From assembly GCA_934501115.1 (NCBI GenBank), contig CAKSTO010000019.1:1-41141 (forward strand): a DNA stretch of 41,141 nt, written 5' to 3'. A program made the translations under genes and the position numbers. Below, in pieces: positions 15,315-23,776 of this stretch (position 1 is the stretch's first letter; each line of letters begins with the position of its first letter). The stretch comes from an uncultured Faecalibacterium sp. (GTDB taxonomy: Bacteria > Bacillota > Clostridia > Oscillospirales > Ruminococcaceae). Below the pieces are notes generated by a model, which saw only the letters and a program-made list of their open reading frames with translations, had not been told where the DNA came from and ran no database searches.

Positions 15315-15932
15315 TTACCGTTCAGCCCAACATTTTTCCAGCCCGGATCCGCCGCCCCGGTCAAGTTTTTCCAGCTCTGCCACCGGCCAGCCCAGCAGGC
15401 GGATGGCTTCGCGGTCATGGGTCGCAAGAAGCGTCGGCCTGCCCGCACAGCGCTGGCAAAGCAGCGACGCCGCAGCTGTCAGCGTATCCGGGTCCATCCC
15501 GGTGAAGGGCTCATCCAGCAGCAGCGTATCACTGGGTGCCCACAGCGCCCGTAAAAGTGCGGTGCGGCGCTTCTGCCCGCCGGAGAGCCGACAGGCAGGC
15601 AGAGCAAGCTCTGCCGAATCCATGCCAAGAAGTTGAAAGTCGTTCAAGATTTGCTCTTTGTATTGCTTTTCATCCGGCAAGACAAGGGTCACATTCTGCA
15701 CAGCCGTCAATTGCGGACAGAGCCGGTCCTCCTGAAAGACCGCCCCCACTCTGCCAGCTCCCTCCACCGTACCGCCGGAGGGTTCTTCCAGCCCCATGAG
15801 GATGCGCAGCAGTGTGGTCTTGCCCCAGCCGCTGACCGCCCACAGCACAGCCGGACCGTCCACCGTCAGGCAGAGGTCGCGGAAGAGGACTTTCTCATCG
15901 AAGCGTTTTTCCAGATGCCTGATCTTCAGCAT
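15315..15932 (-). CDS. ABC transporter ATP-binding protein (SsuB/TauB-like)
   Basis: This 205-residue ATPase is short for the nitrate/sulfonate/taurine class. It has signature LSGGQKRRTALLRAL, Walker B LLLDEPFTGMDPD and switch His in LATHDREAIRL. Walker A reads A-V-S-G-W-G-K-T (residues 32-39); the usual first Gly is Ala, and Trp sits inside the loop, but the essential GK-T is intact. It overlaps the permease gene upstream by 7 nt, so they form one operon. The transported compound is unknown. No substrate-binding protein is nearby. Confidence 0.85.
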   Translation of the reverse strand: MLKIRHLEKRFDEKVLFRDLCLTVDGPAVLWAVSGWGKTTLLRILMGLEEPSGGTVEGAGRVGAVFQEDRLCPQLTAVQNVTLVLPDEKQYKEQILNDFQLLGMDSAELALPACRLSGGQKRRTALLRALWAPSDTLLLDEPFTGMDPDTLTAAASLLCQRCAGRPTLLATHDREAIRLLGWPVAELEKLDRGGGSGLEKCWAER

Positions 15933-16690
15933 TGCGGCACCTCCCCCAGCAGAGCTTTTTCCGCACGACGCAGCAGCGCCAGAAACAGTTTTTCAAACCC
16001 GACGCTCAGCAGAATGATCACAAATGTCCATGCAAACAGCTCCCCTGTGGAAAGTGTGATCTTTGCCCGGTAAAGAGCATCGCCGATGCTGCCGTCGGGC
16101 AGACCGATGACCTCTGCGGCAACACCGCTCTTCCAGCAGATGCCCAGCGCCACGCTGCACCCCTGCCGGAAAGCAGGCAGCACGGCCGGGAGCCACACAG
16201 CCCTCAGCCTGCGGCCAAGCGGCAGGCGGAACACCTGTGCCATCTCCAGCAGCTGCGGGTCTGCGCTTTCAATGCCGGTGCGCACCGCACTGTACATCAC
16301 CGGCAGCACCATCAGAAAGCTGATGAGTACCGACAGCGACGACCCGCGCACCCACACCAGTGCCAGAATGATAAAGCTCGCCACCGGCGTGGCTTTGACC
16401 AGCTGCATCACCGGAGCCAGTAATGTCTCGGCCGCCGGGCAGCCTTCTGCCGCTGCGGCCAGCACCGCGCTGACCACCGTACCCAGTACAAAACCCAGCA
16501 GAATGCGCCCGGAGCTGAAGCAGACCCTCTGCCAGAATTCTTTCCGGGGCAGCAGCCCAAAAAGGGTGTGCAGCGCCTGCAGCGGCGACACAAGGAACAC
16601 CTCCTGCCCGACGGCCATCGCGGCGCACTGCCACACTGCCAGCCAGAAAACGACTGCACCGACGCGGCGAAAAAGCTGTTTTTGTTTCAT
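15926..16690 (-). CDS. ABC transporter permease (SsuC/TauC/NrtB-like)
   Basis: This 254-residue permease has about six membrane helices. The coupling region LEMAQVFRLPLGRRLRAVWLPAVLPAFRQG and the later ALGICWKSGVAAEVIGLPDGSIG are typical of the aliphatic sulfonate/taurine/nitrate permease family. The minus-strand AGGAG 8 nt before the ATG supports the start. It pairs with the overlapping ATPase. Because the family's binding protein normally decides substrate and is absent here, the substrate remains open (sulfonate, taurine, nitrate or thiamine precursor are the known options). Confidence 0.85.
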   Translation of the reverse strand: MKQKQLFRRVGAVVFWLAVWQCAAMAVGQEVFLVSPLQALHTLFGLLPRKEFWQRVCFSSGRILLGFVLGTVVSAVLAAAAEGCPAAETLLAPVMQLVKATPVASFIILALVWVRGSSLSVLISFLMVLPVMYSAVRTGIESADPQLLEMAQVFRLPLGRRLRAVWLPAVLPAFRQGCSVALGICWKSGVAAEVIGLPDGSIGDALYRAKITLSTGELFAWTFVIILLSVGFEKLFLALLRRAEKALLGEVPQC

Positions 16691-16759
16691 GGGGTCAACT
16701 CCTGACGATCTGAATGGATCCTGCTGCTCATACTGAGCCTGTCTCTGTTTTGTAGATCA

Positions 16760-16789
16760 AGTATACCACACTCCTCCCTCAAAGGCCAA
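16760..16789 (-). promoter_or_regulatory. Possible promoter of the orphan ABC pair
   Basis: On the minus strand TATACT (16760-16765) has TTGGCC (16784-16789) 18 nt upstream. It lies about 70 nt before the permease start in the divergent region shared with brnQ. Confidence 0.4.
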
Positions 16790-16857
16790 TGACCGCTGCA
16801 TCAACGGGCATCCTCTGTTGTCATGCTGACCCTCACATTTCTTCACATTTCTACCGC

Positions 16858-16886
16858 TTGACATGAAGCGGATAAAACGATACACT
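16858..16886 (+). promoter_or_regulatory. Promoter of brnQ-def
   Basis: A perfect TTGACA (16858-16863) and TACACT (16881-16886) are spaced by 17 nt. A small hairpin (gcggct with agccgc, about 16902-16923) follows in the leader. Confidence 0.75.
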
Positions 16887-16943
16887 GGAAGGGACGATTC
16901 TGCGGCTTAACCCTTCGGAGCCGCGCTGAAATGAGGGAGTTCT

Positions 16944-18212
16944 ATGCAGAAGCTATCCGGCAGAAATCTGATTCTGGTCGGTTTTACATTGTTTTCCATG
17001 TTTTTTGGTGCCGGGAACCTAATTTTCCCGTCCCATCTGGGCGCACAGGCGGGGACAAACTTCTGGCCCGCCTTTGCCGGACTGGCGGTCAGTGCCATCG
17101 GCCTGCCCATCGCGGGTGTGGCTGCGGTAGCGCACGCCGGAAGTCTGAGCACGCTGGCCGGGCGGGTGCACCCTGCCTTTGCACAGGTGTTCACGATCCT
17201 GGTCTACCTGTCCATCGGCCCATGCCTTGCCATCCCCCGCACAGCCAGCACCTCTTTCCAGATGCTGGTGCCGCTGGTGGGCAGCAGTCCCACTCTGCAG
17301 CCGGTCTACTCCGCTGTGTTCTTCACCGCCGCGTTCTTTGTGGCGCTGCACCCGGAAAAACTCACCGACTGGCTGGGGCGCATCCTCTGCCCCTGCCTGA
17401 TCCTGCTCATCGTCATCCTGTTTACCGGCTGTCTTGTTCACCCGCTGGCCGCACACTATGGGGCTCCCTGTGCAAAGTACGCTGCCCTGCCCGCTGTACA
17501 GGGGGTGCTATACGGCTATCAGACGATGGACACGCTTGCCGCGCTCAACTTTGGGGCCGTGATCGCTTTGAATGTTCGTGTTCATGGTGTCACAGATGAC
17601 TCTGCCGTAGAGCACAGCATCATTCGTGCCGGGCTGGTCGCCGGTGCTCTGCTGCTGGTCGTATACGCCATGCTGGGGTATTCCGGTGCTCAGACCGGCG
17701 CGGTATATCCCGGCCTTTCCACCGGTGCAGAGGTGCTGACCGTCCTTGCGCAGCATTTATTTGGCCATGCAGGTCTGGTGCTGGTGGCTGCCATTTTCGT
17801 GATCGCATGCTTCAACACCTGTGTAGGGCTGATCGCCTGTGTGGGGCAATATTTCCATCAGCTGCTGCCGCACATCCCCTACCCTGCCATTGCGGCATTT
17901 TTTGCTGCTGCCAGCATGGTCATCTCCAACATCGGTCTGGCCGGCATCATCCGGCTGTCCACCCCGGTGCTCAATGCTGTTTATCCGGTGGCCATCGTGC
18001 TGATCCTGTTATCCTTCGTGCCCGGATTGGAGCACCGCCGTGCCGTTTACCCGCTGTGTGTGTGCTTTACCGCTGTGCAGAGCATTGCCGCAGCCCTGCC
18101 GCTGGGCATCGTTTCTGCTGTTGCAAATGCTCTGCCGCTGGGCAGTCTTGGCTTTGGCTGGGTGGTGCCCGCCGCAGTGGGGCTGGCTGCAGGGCTGCTG
18201 CCAAAAAAGTGA
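16944..18212 (+). CDS. brnQ: BrnQ-family branched-chain amino acid transporter
   Basis: This 422-residue membrane protein has about twelve helices. The N-terminal LVGFTLFSMFFGAGNLIFP is the BrnQ signature, a cation-coupled uptake system for leucine, isoleucine and valine. Other family stretches are YLSIGPCLAIPRTAS and GVLYGYQTMDTLAALNFG. Its presence fits the leu and ilv genes further downstream, although it is not co-transcribed with them. gagggag at about 16931 precedes the ATG. The peptide deformylase gene follows after 10 nt and is probably in the same transcript. Confidence 0.93.
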   Translation: MQKLSGRNLILVGFTLFSMFFGAGNLIFPSHLGAQAGTNFWPAFAGLAVSAIGLPIAGVAAVAHAGSLSTLAGRVHPAFAQVFTILVYLSIGPCLAIPRTASTSFQMLVPLVGSSPTLQPVYSAVFFTAAFFVALHPEKLTDWLGRILCPCLILLIVILFTGCLVHPLAAHYGAPCAKYAALPAVQGVLYGYQTMDTLAALNFGAVIALNVRVHGVTDDSAVEHSIIRAGLVAGALLLVVYAMLGYSGAQTGAVYPGLSTGAEVLTVLAQHLFGHAGLVLVAAIFVIACFNTCVGLIACVGQYFHQLLPHIPYPAIAAFFAAASMVISNIGLAGIIRLSTPVLNAVYPVAIVLILLSFVPGLEHRRAVYPLCVCFTAVQSIAAALPLGIVSAVANALPLGSLGFGWVVPAAVGLAAGLLPKK

Positions 18213-18222
18213 GGTAAGTTTT

Positions 18223-18633
18223 ATGATAAGACCCATCGTCCACGATCCGCTGTTTCTGGCACAGAGGTCGGTGCCAGCCACCCCGGCAGACGCCCAGACC
18301 GCCCGCGACCTGCTGGAAACGCTCGCTGCCCACGCCGACGGCTGTGTCGGCATGGCGGCCAACATGATCGGTGAGCTCAAGCGCATCATCGCGGTGGAAG
18401 CCGAGGATGGCTATCTTGTGCTCTGCAACCCTGTGATCGTGAAGCGATCCGGCTCGTATGAGGCCGAAGAAGGTTGTCTCTCCTTGTCCGGAGTACGCCG
18501 GACAAAACGTTGGAAAAGCATTAAAGTGCAGTACAGCACCCTCGACGGCAAGCCCCGCATCCGGACTTTTACCGGCTGGACGGCACAGATCATCCAGCAT
18601 GAGATCGACCACTGCGACGGCATTCTGATCTGA
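18223..18633 (+). CDS. def: Peptide deformylase, short divergent form
   Basis: This 136-residue protein has three deformylase motifs: GCVGMAAN (residues 40-47), EGCLSL with metal ligand Cys85, and QHEIDH with His126/His130 and catalytic Glu127. The enzyme removes formyl from the initiator methionine. Motif 1 normally ends in Gln (GxGxAAxQ), which supports the oxyanion; here it is Asn47. The protein stops six residues after HEIDH and lacks the C-terminal helix of type 1 enzymes. Such short forms occur in Clostridia, often beside a normal copy. The ATG at 18223 follows gaggtaag; earlier in-frame codons lie in brnQ. Confidence 0.85.
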   Translation: MIRPIVHDPLFLAQRSVPATPADAQTARDLLETLAAHADGCVGMAANMIGELKRIIAVEAEDGYLVLCNPVIVKRSGSYEAEEGCLSLSGVRRTKRWKSIKVQYSTLDGKPRIRTFTGWTAQIIQHEIDHCDGILI

Positions 18634-18635
18634 AC

Positions 18636-18683
18636 AAAAACCACGCCCCGTCTGCTGCGGACACAGACGGGGCGTGGTTTTTT
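18636..18683. terminator. Intrinsic terminator after the deformylase gene
   Basis: Positions 18641-18653 pair with 18665-18677 (13 bp, GC-rich), flanked by five A on the left and six T on the right, so it can work in both directions. It ends the brnQ-def transcript. Confidence 0.92.
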
Positions 18684-18712
18684 GCGGTATTTGGTTTGGT
18701 AAAGGAGGAATC

Positions 18713-18835
18713 ATGTTGCCGGAAAGACAATTGCGGCCTTGTCTTTCTGTGATTTTATGGTATCAGAACTTTTCTGCGAAACCATGTTCTTTTTATGAAG
18801 ATTTTGTAAACGTTTCCCGGCCGCGGTGCCGTTGA
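18713..18835 (+). CDS. Possible 40-residue small protein with strong ribosome site
   Basis: An ATG at 18713 follows AAAGGAGG (18701-18708) by 4 nt and opens a 40-codon frame ending in TGA at 18833. The product (starting MLPERQLRPCLSVILWYQ) has one moderately hydrophobic stretch and matches no family I know. It lies between the def terminator and the end of the convergent ABC operon and has no clear promoter. An internal inverted repeat (18722-18730 with 18739-18747) argues that part of it may have a structural role. A real gene is uncertain. Confidence 0.3.
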   Translation: MLPERQLRPCLSVILWYQNFSAKPCSFYEDFVNVSRPRCR

Positions 18836-18849
18836 CCGCAGATCCGCCC

Positions 18850-21800
18850 TTACTCCGGTGCCTTCATGCTCTCCACCATGCTGATATGCTTCACATGACG
18901 GCGCATCACAAAGCAGACCACAAAGGTAAACAGCATCGTCAAGGCCACACTCAGCAGATAACTGCGGGGTGCAATGGTACGGATGAACATGAGCTGATCC
19001 ATCTCCACCGTCAGGATGATGAACTTGTGCAGCGGGATGCCCAGCAGCAGACCAACACCGGAGCCGATCAGCGACAGCAGCTCGATCTCGCGGAAGATAT
19101 AGCGGTAGACCTCCTTGTCGTAGAAGCCCAGCACCTTGATGGTGGCAAGCTCCTTTTTGCGTTCCGCAATGTTGACGCTGATCAGATTGTACAGCACCAC
19201 CGCCGCCAGTGCCGCTGCGCACACAATGACCAGAACGACCACATAGTTCAGACTGCCGATAAGGCTGCCGAACATGGACGTGATGTCCTCTGTGAAGCTG
19301 ATGCTGCTGATGTAGTTGCACTCCAGCAGCTTTGTTCGCAATTCGTTATATTCTGCGTCATTTTTACAATTTGTCAGGCCATAAACGGTATTCCATTCTG
19401 GCACACCGCCCAGAAGCGCCTGCAGCCTTGCATGGGAGACATACAGCCGGGTGAACATATAGTTTTCTGTGATCCCGGTAAGCGTTACCGGTGCTCGCTC
19501 ACCGCCCGGCGTCTCCACATAGATCGTATCTCCAACCTGCACGCCAAGATTGAGCGCGGTCTTTTCGGTCAGGATCACGCTGTCCTCCCCAAAGGGGATC
19601 GGGTCATGCCCCACCCGGGTGCGGAAGGTGAAATAATCGGTCATATCGGCGTCGTCCTCGGCACCGATCACGCTGACGCTGGCGCTCTCGCCGGCTTCAT
19701 TGTAAATGTTCACCGACTTTGTATAGAACGCGCCCCAGCTCTCCACAGCGCCGCTGCCGTCCAGCATCTCAGCAAGCCCCTGCTCCATGGTCAGCGCCTT
19801 TTCGTCGCTGAGCGAGATGGTCAAGTCATTATGCGTCAGCTCAGACGACTGTTTGTCCACGATCGGCAGGATGGAATCCTGTATGCCGAAACCGATCAGC
19901 AGCAGTGCTGTACAGCCTGCCACGCCCAGCACCGTCATGAAAAAGCGCTTTTTGTAGCGGAGCAGATTGCGCGCCGTGGTCTTTTGCGAAAAGCTCATGT
20001 GCTGCCACAGCGGTGTAATATATTCAAGGAAGATCCGCTTGCCCGCCGCAGGAGCACGCGGCAGCAACAGCGAAGCTGTTTTTTCCTTCAGACTTGCACG
20101 GCAGGCGCTCCATGTAGCAAGGCCAATGACCGCCGCGCTGACGGCCGCGCTGACGGCGGCCATGCCGGGGTAGAAATACAGACGGAACGTCGGCAGGCTG
20201 AAGATCATCTGATAGGCATGCCAGATGATGCTCGGAAATACGACAAAGCCTACCGCCATCCCCACGATGCTGCCCAGCACGCTGGCGCTGAGGGCATAGA
20301 ACAGATACTTGCCCGCGATCCTTGTGTTGGAGTACCCCAGTGCCTTCAGGGTCCCCATCTGCAGCCGGTTCTCATCCACCATGCGGGTCATGGTGGTGGT
20401 CGCCACCAGCGCTGCCACCAGAAAGAAGAATACCGGGAACACCCTTGCAATGGCATCCATGCGGTCAGCATACTGTTCCAGTGTCACAAAGCTGACGGTA
20501 GAGGTACGATCCAGCACATACCATTCGCCGCTCCGGATCTGGCTCACCTGCTCCTCCGCGTCATTGAGCTGGGCAAGGCCGTCGGCCAGTTTCTGCTGCG
20601 CATCTGCCTTTTGCGCCTCATACTCCGCGCGGGAGTCTGCCAGCTTCTGCACACCATCGTTGTATTCCTGCCAGCCTGCATCCAGCTTCGTGCGGGCGGC
20701 GTCAAATTCGGTATAGGCCGAAGCTGTTCCGGTGGTCAGCTGCAGCTGACCCTGCAGCAGCTGCAGTTTCATTCTGCGCAGGGCGGCCTTTGCCTCCGTA
20801 ACGAGCTGTTCATTGCTGAGCGAGGGCGACGAGATCAGACCGTTGGCATACATCTCCTGTTTGCCTGCATCCAGCTGTGCCTGATAGCCATTCAGCTGGC
20901 CGTTGATGTCATCGTAGGCGTCCTGTGCCTTTTGCAGGGCATCCCTCAGGTCGGTGTACTCTTCATCTTCGGGTTCAGCCTCATCCAGTGCTTTCTCTGC
21001 ATTTTTCAAGGCAGCTTCCGCATAGCCCAGCAGCGGGTCTGCCACCTTTTTCAGATTGACCAGCATCTCGATCTGCTGCAGCTGCTCTTCAAATTCCAGC
21101 GCCTGCGCTTCGCCGTCCACCAGCGAATCCGCACCGCTCTGCATGGTGCCGGGCAGGTTTCGCTTCTGCTCGGCCAGCTGGGTTTCGCCGTCCTCCAGCT
21201 GCGCCTTTGCACTGTCCAGCTGCGCCTGTGCATCCGCCAGCTGCGCCTGTGCTTCGGCGAACTGACGGTCTGCCTCCGCCTTCTGGCTGTCGTATTCCTC
21301 CCGGGCATCTGCCAGCTGAGCGCTGGCGTCGTCGATGAGCTCCGCGCGCCGGACTTCACACCGTGCGCTGCTGATGGCTTCGACCTTTTCCGCCACAGCA
21401 TCCACTGCCGCCTGATATTCGTCCGAGTAATTATCGTACAGGTCGGCATTTTCTGCTTTGAGATAACAAGTCGTATAATAGTCCGCAGTCAGACTGCCTT
21501 CCGGCACAAACAGGATCGCATCCAGCTGGCCGTTGCCGACGGTGCTGCTCTCCTTGTCGGTCGAGATATGCAGCGGATCCTGCACGGTGCCCACCACGGT
21601 AAAGCGGTTGCTGCTCACACCGTCGGTGCCGTCCGGGAGCGTCAGCACCGTGCCAAGCTCTACCGGGTCGCCGTAACCCATCACGTGCACCACGCACTCA
21701 CCCGGTTTCTCGGGCATCCGGCCGGACTTGAGCACCAGCCGGTTCATATTTTCTTCCGTCTCTGCCTCCGGGTCTGCGGGCAGCTGCTGCAGGCGCACCA

Positions 21801-22125
21801 CCGCAGTATCCTCCCTGCCCTGCCACTGCGCTTCCACATCCAGATACTTGACCGGCTCCACCGCCTCCACGCCGTCCACTGCGGCGATCGCAGTGATGTC
21901 GTCCTCCGACAGACCCAGCGTGGACAGCACCCGGATGTCGAACACATTCTGCTGCACAAAATATTTCTGCCCGGCAGCGCGCATGTTCGGGGCAACGCTC
22001 ATCAGGCCGGTCAGCATCATGACCCCCAGTGCCACGATGCCGAACAGCGAGATCATGCGGCTCAGATTGCCCTTCATTTCCCGCAGGATGTTTTTATGAT
22101 AACTTTTCAGCACGTTTCTCACCAC
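18850..22125 (-). CDS. FtsX/MacB-type ABC transporter permease with large coiled-coil domain
   Basis: This 1091-residue membrane protein has an N-terminal helix (about 23-45), a large extracytoplasmic part, then two FtsX-like three-helix blocks (about 570-740 and from about 960 to the end). The extracytoplasmic part is rich in heptad-like repeats such as AQLADAQAQLDSAKAQLEDG (around 260-340) and again around 470-540, predicting long helical hairpins. Such proteins act as exporters or mechanotransmitters for peptides, lipoproteins or cell-wall enzymes, not as importers. It overlaps the ATPase gene by 7 nt. The substrate is unknown. Confidence 0.88.
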   Translation of the reverse strand: MVRNVLKSYHKNILREMKGNLSRMISLFGIVALGVMMLTGLMSVAPNMRAAGQKYFVQQNVFDIRVLSTLGLSEDDITAIAAVDGVEAVEPVKYLDVEAQWQGREDTAVVRLQQLPADPEAETEENMNRLVLKSGRMPEKPGECVVHVMGYGDPVELGTVLTLPDGTDGVSSNRFTVVGTVQDPLHISTDKESSTVGNGQLDAILFVPEGSLTADYYTTCYLKAENADLYDNYSDEYQAAVDAVAEKVEAISSARCEVRRAELIDDASAQLADAREEYDSQKAEADRQFAEAQAQLADAQAQLDSAKAQLEDGETQLAEQKRNLPGTMQSGADSLVDGEAQALEFEEQLQQIEMLVNLKKVADPLLGYAEAALKNAEKALDEAEPEDEEYTDLRDALQKAQDAYDDINGQLNGYQAQLDAGKQEMYANGLISSPSLSNEQLVTEAKAALRRMKLQLLQGQLQLTTGTASAYTEFDAARTKLDAGWQEYNDGVQKLADSRAEYEAQKADAQQKLADGLAQLNDAEEQVSQIRSGEWYVLDRTSTVSFVTLEQYADRMDAIARVFPVFFFLVAALVATTTMTRMVDENRLQMGTLKALGYSNTRIAGKYLFYALSASVLGSIVGMAVGFVVFPSIIWHAYQMIFSLPTFRLYFYPGMAAVSAAVSAAVIGLATWSACRASLKEKTASLLLPRAPAAGKRIFLEYITPLWQHMSFSQKTTARNLLRYKKRFFMTVLGVAGCTALLLIGFGIQDSILPIVDKQSSELTHNDLTISLSDEKALTMEQGLAEMLDGSGAVESWGAFYTKSVNIYNEAGESASVSVIGAEDDADMTDYFTFRTRVGHDPIPFGEDSVILTEKTALNLGVQVGDTIYVETPGGERAPVTLTGITENYMFTRLYVSHARLQALLGGVPEWNTVYGLTNCKNDAEYNELRTKLLECNYISSISFTEDITSMFGSLIGSLNYVVVLVIVCAAALAAVVLYNLISVNIAERKKELATIKVLGFYDKEVYRYIFREIELLSLIGSGVGLLLGIPLHKFIILTVEMDQLMFIRTIAPRSYLLSVALTMLFTFVVCFVMRRHVKHISMVESMKAPE

Positions 22126-22823
22126 TCGATCTCCTGCACCGGCACAGGGTGCTCATTGATCTGATTGGACACGATCTGCCCGCTGCGCACATGGATCACG
22201 CGGTCTGCCATGGCAGTCAGCGCCGTATTGTGGGTGATGACAATCACCGTGCGGCCGGTGCGGCGGCAGGTATCCTGCAAAAGGGCCAGCACCTGCTTGC
22301 CGGTCTTGTAATCCAGCGCACCGGTAGGCTCATCGCAGAGAAGCAGTTTGGGGTTTTTGGCCAGTGCACGGGCGATGGACACCCGCTGCTGCTCGCCGCC
22401 GGAAAGCTGCGCCGGAAAGTTATTCAGCCGCTCGCCCAGCCCCACGCTGCACAGGGTCTCTCTCGGATCCAGCGGCTCGCGGCAGATCTCGCTGGCAAGC
22501 TCCACATTTTCCAGTGCGGTAAGGTTCTGTACAAGGTTGTAAAACTGGAACACAAAGCCCACATCATACCGGCGGTAGGCCGTCAGCTCTTTTGCGGTAA
22601 ACTGGCTCACATTCTGGCCATCCAGCCAGACATTGCCCTCGTCGCAGCTGTCCATACCGCCAAGGATGTTCAGCAGGGTGGTCTTGCCCGCACCGGAAGG
22701 CCCCACGATGATGCAGAACTCCCCCTTATCCACATAGAAATTCAGATGATCTGCCGCGGCGATCTTCACGCTGCCGGTCTGGTAATATTTGCAAACGTCC
22801 TCAAACTCCACAAAGTGCTCCAT
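22119..22823 (-). CDS. ABC transporter ATP-binding protein (MacB/LolD-like)
   Basis: This 234-residue ATPase has Walker A GPSGAGKT, Q-loop FVFQFYNLVQNLTALENVELA, signature LSGGEQQRVSIARAL, Walker B LLLCDEPTGALD and switch HNTA. Those features mark the MacB/LolD/FtsE branch that works with FtsX-like permeases. It is the first gene of a two-gene operon with the 1091-residue permease. On the minus strand gaaaggaaa lies before the ATG, and a TTGCAA/TATAGT promoter lies at 22868-22896. Confidence 0.93.
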   Translation of the reverse strand: MEHFVEFEDVCKYYQTGSVKIAAADHLNFYVDKGEFCIIVGPSGAGKTTLLNILGGMDSCDEGNVWLDGQNVSQFTAKELTAYRRYDVGFVFQFYNLVQNLTALENVELASEICREPLDPRETLCSVGLGERLNNFPAQLSGGEQQRVSIARALAKNPKLLLCDEPTGALDYKTGKQVLALLQDTCRRTGRTVIVITHNTALTAMADRVIHVRSGQIVSNQINEHPVPVQEIEW

Positions 22824-22867
22824 GGCGTTTTTTCCTTTCTATCGGGGATGCATACTGTTTCAATTCA

Positions 22868-22896
22868 ACTATAACATCTCCCGGCAGACTTTGCAA
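22868..22896 (-). promoter_or_regulatory. Promoter of the MacB/FtsX-type operon
   Basis: On the minus strand TTGCAA (22891-22896) and TATAGT (22868-22873) are spaced by 17 nt, about 45 nt upstream of the ATPase start. Confidence 0.65.
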
Positions 22897-22937
22897 AGGC
22901 ATCTGCGCAAATTTTCAAAAACTTAACAGAAAAACGC

Positions 22938-22977
22938 AAAAAGGGCTGCTGCACATTCCTGCGTGCAGCAGCCCTTT
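22938..22977 (-). terminator. Intrinsic terminator of the small secreted protein gene
   Basis: Positions 22943-22954 pair with 22963-22974 (12 bp, loop 8 nt). On the minus strand the stem is followed by ttttt and, after gcg, by another T-run. It lies 20 nt beyond the stop codon at 22996. Confidence 0.85.
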
Positions 22978-22995
22978 GGGGTTCAGGGGCAGTGG

Positions 22996-23619
22996 TCAGC
23001 GTCCCACGATCAGATCGCGGCGGCAGCGCAGACCCACGGTGAGGAAGGTATTTTCGCCCAGTCGGCGCAGCACCACACGGTCGGTGTCCTTCTGGCCTTC
23101 CACCAGCAGGGACAGGTTCAGGGTAACGGAGCCCTTCTCGGTCTGGAGCACCAGCGTGCTCACACCCTCGTTCAGCAGGGTCTGCATGTCCTGCACGGTG
23201 GTGCGGAAGGTGGCGGAACCGGCGGGCACATCCAGCGTCAGCACGCCGTCCTTCTGGCGGGCGGTGTACAGCACCTCCCTGCCAAACAGACCCTTGACGG
23301 TGTAACGCGCCTCGCTTTTTTCTGCCGGTGCATCGGCCAGCTCATCGCCGGAGATCAGCATGATGTTGCCCTGAATCGGGTCGCCTTCCGGTGCGCCGTA
23401 GCCGCCGTAGGCGGGATCCTTTTCGCCGATCGCCACATCGGCGCTGTGCAGGGCGATCTCCCCCTGCGTCATTTCCTCCTGCGGGGGCAGGTAGCCTGCA
23501 GCGACAGGGTCGTTGATGTCTGCCTCTGCGGCAAATGCACCCACGCTCAGCAGGGCGGCAGCGCCCAGCACTGCAGCGGCGGTGGTGACGGTACGGACAA
23601 ATTTATGGTTCAGTTTCAT
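22996..23619 (-). CDS. Small secreted protein of unknown function
   Basis: This 207-residue protein begins with a clear signal peptide (MKLNHKFVRTVTTAAAVLG, then a hydrophobic run ending AFA before AEADI). The mature part has an acidic, Gly/Pro-rich segment (about 35-100) and a C-terminal beta-rich region (LTLDVPAGSATFRTTVQ, GSVTLNLSLLVEG). No catalytic motif or known family was recognised. The ATG at 23619 was chosen because GGAGG on the minus strand lies about 8 nt upstream; longer in-frame starts would spoil the signal peptide. It follows the surface solenoid gene on the same strand but a terminator separates them. Confidence 0.75.
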   Translation of the reverse strand: MKLNHKFVRTVTTAAAVLGAAALLSVGAFAAEADINDPVAAGYLPPQEEMTQGEIALHSADVAIGEKDPAYGGYGAPEGDPIQGNIMLISGDELADAPAEKSEARYTVKGLFGREVLYTARQKDGVLTLDVPAGSATFRTTVQDMQTLLNEGVSTLVLQTEKGSVTLNLSLLVEGQKDTDRVVLRRLGENTFLTVGLRCRRDLIVGR

Positions 23620-23698
23620 TTGGAATACCTCCATTCTCGGCGGCGCGTCTGCCGCACATTTCTGCGTTGTAGAAACCATGGTTTGTGTGCGGCGAACG

Positions 23699-23738
23699 AA
23701 AAATCCGCCGTATCTGTCTTATAAACGGATACGGCGGA
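23699..23738 (-). terminator. Intrinsic terminator of the surface solenoid gene
   Basis: Positions 23704-23716 pair with 23726-23738 over 13 bp (one wobble). On the minus strand it is followed by ttttt. It separates the 767-residue surface protein gene from the small secreted protein gene downstream. Confidence 0.85.
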
Positions 23739-23776
23739 CGGATTATTGCAGGGATCTCTAAAATTTTTCCAGAAAA

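Noticed and set aside
18826..22164. 1112-codon + strand frame opposite the ABC permease
   Set aside because: The minus-strand frame has clear FtsX and coiled-coil features and an operon partner; the + frame is rich in His/Gln/Cys and has no recognisable domain.
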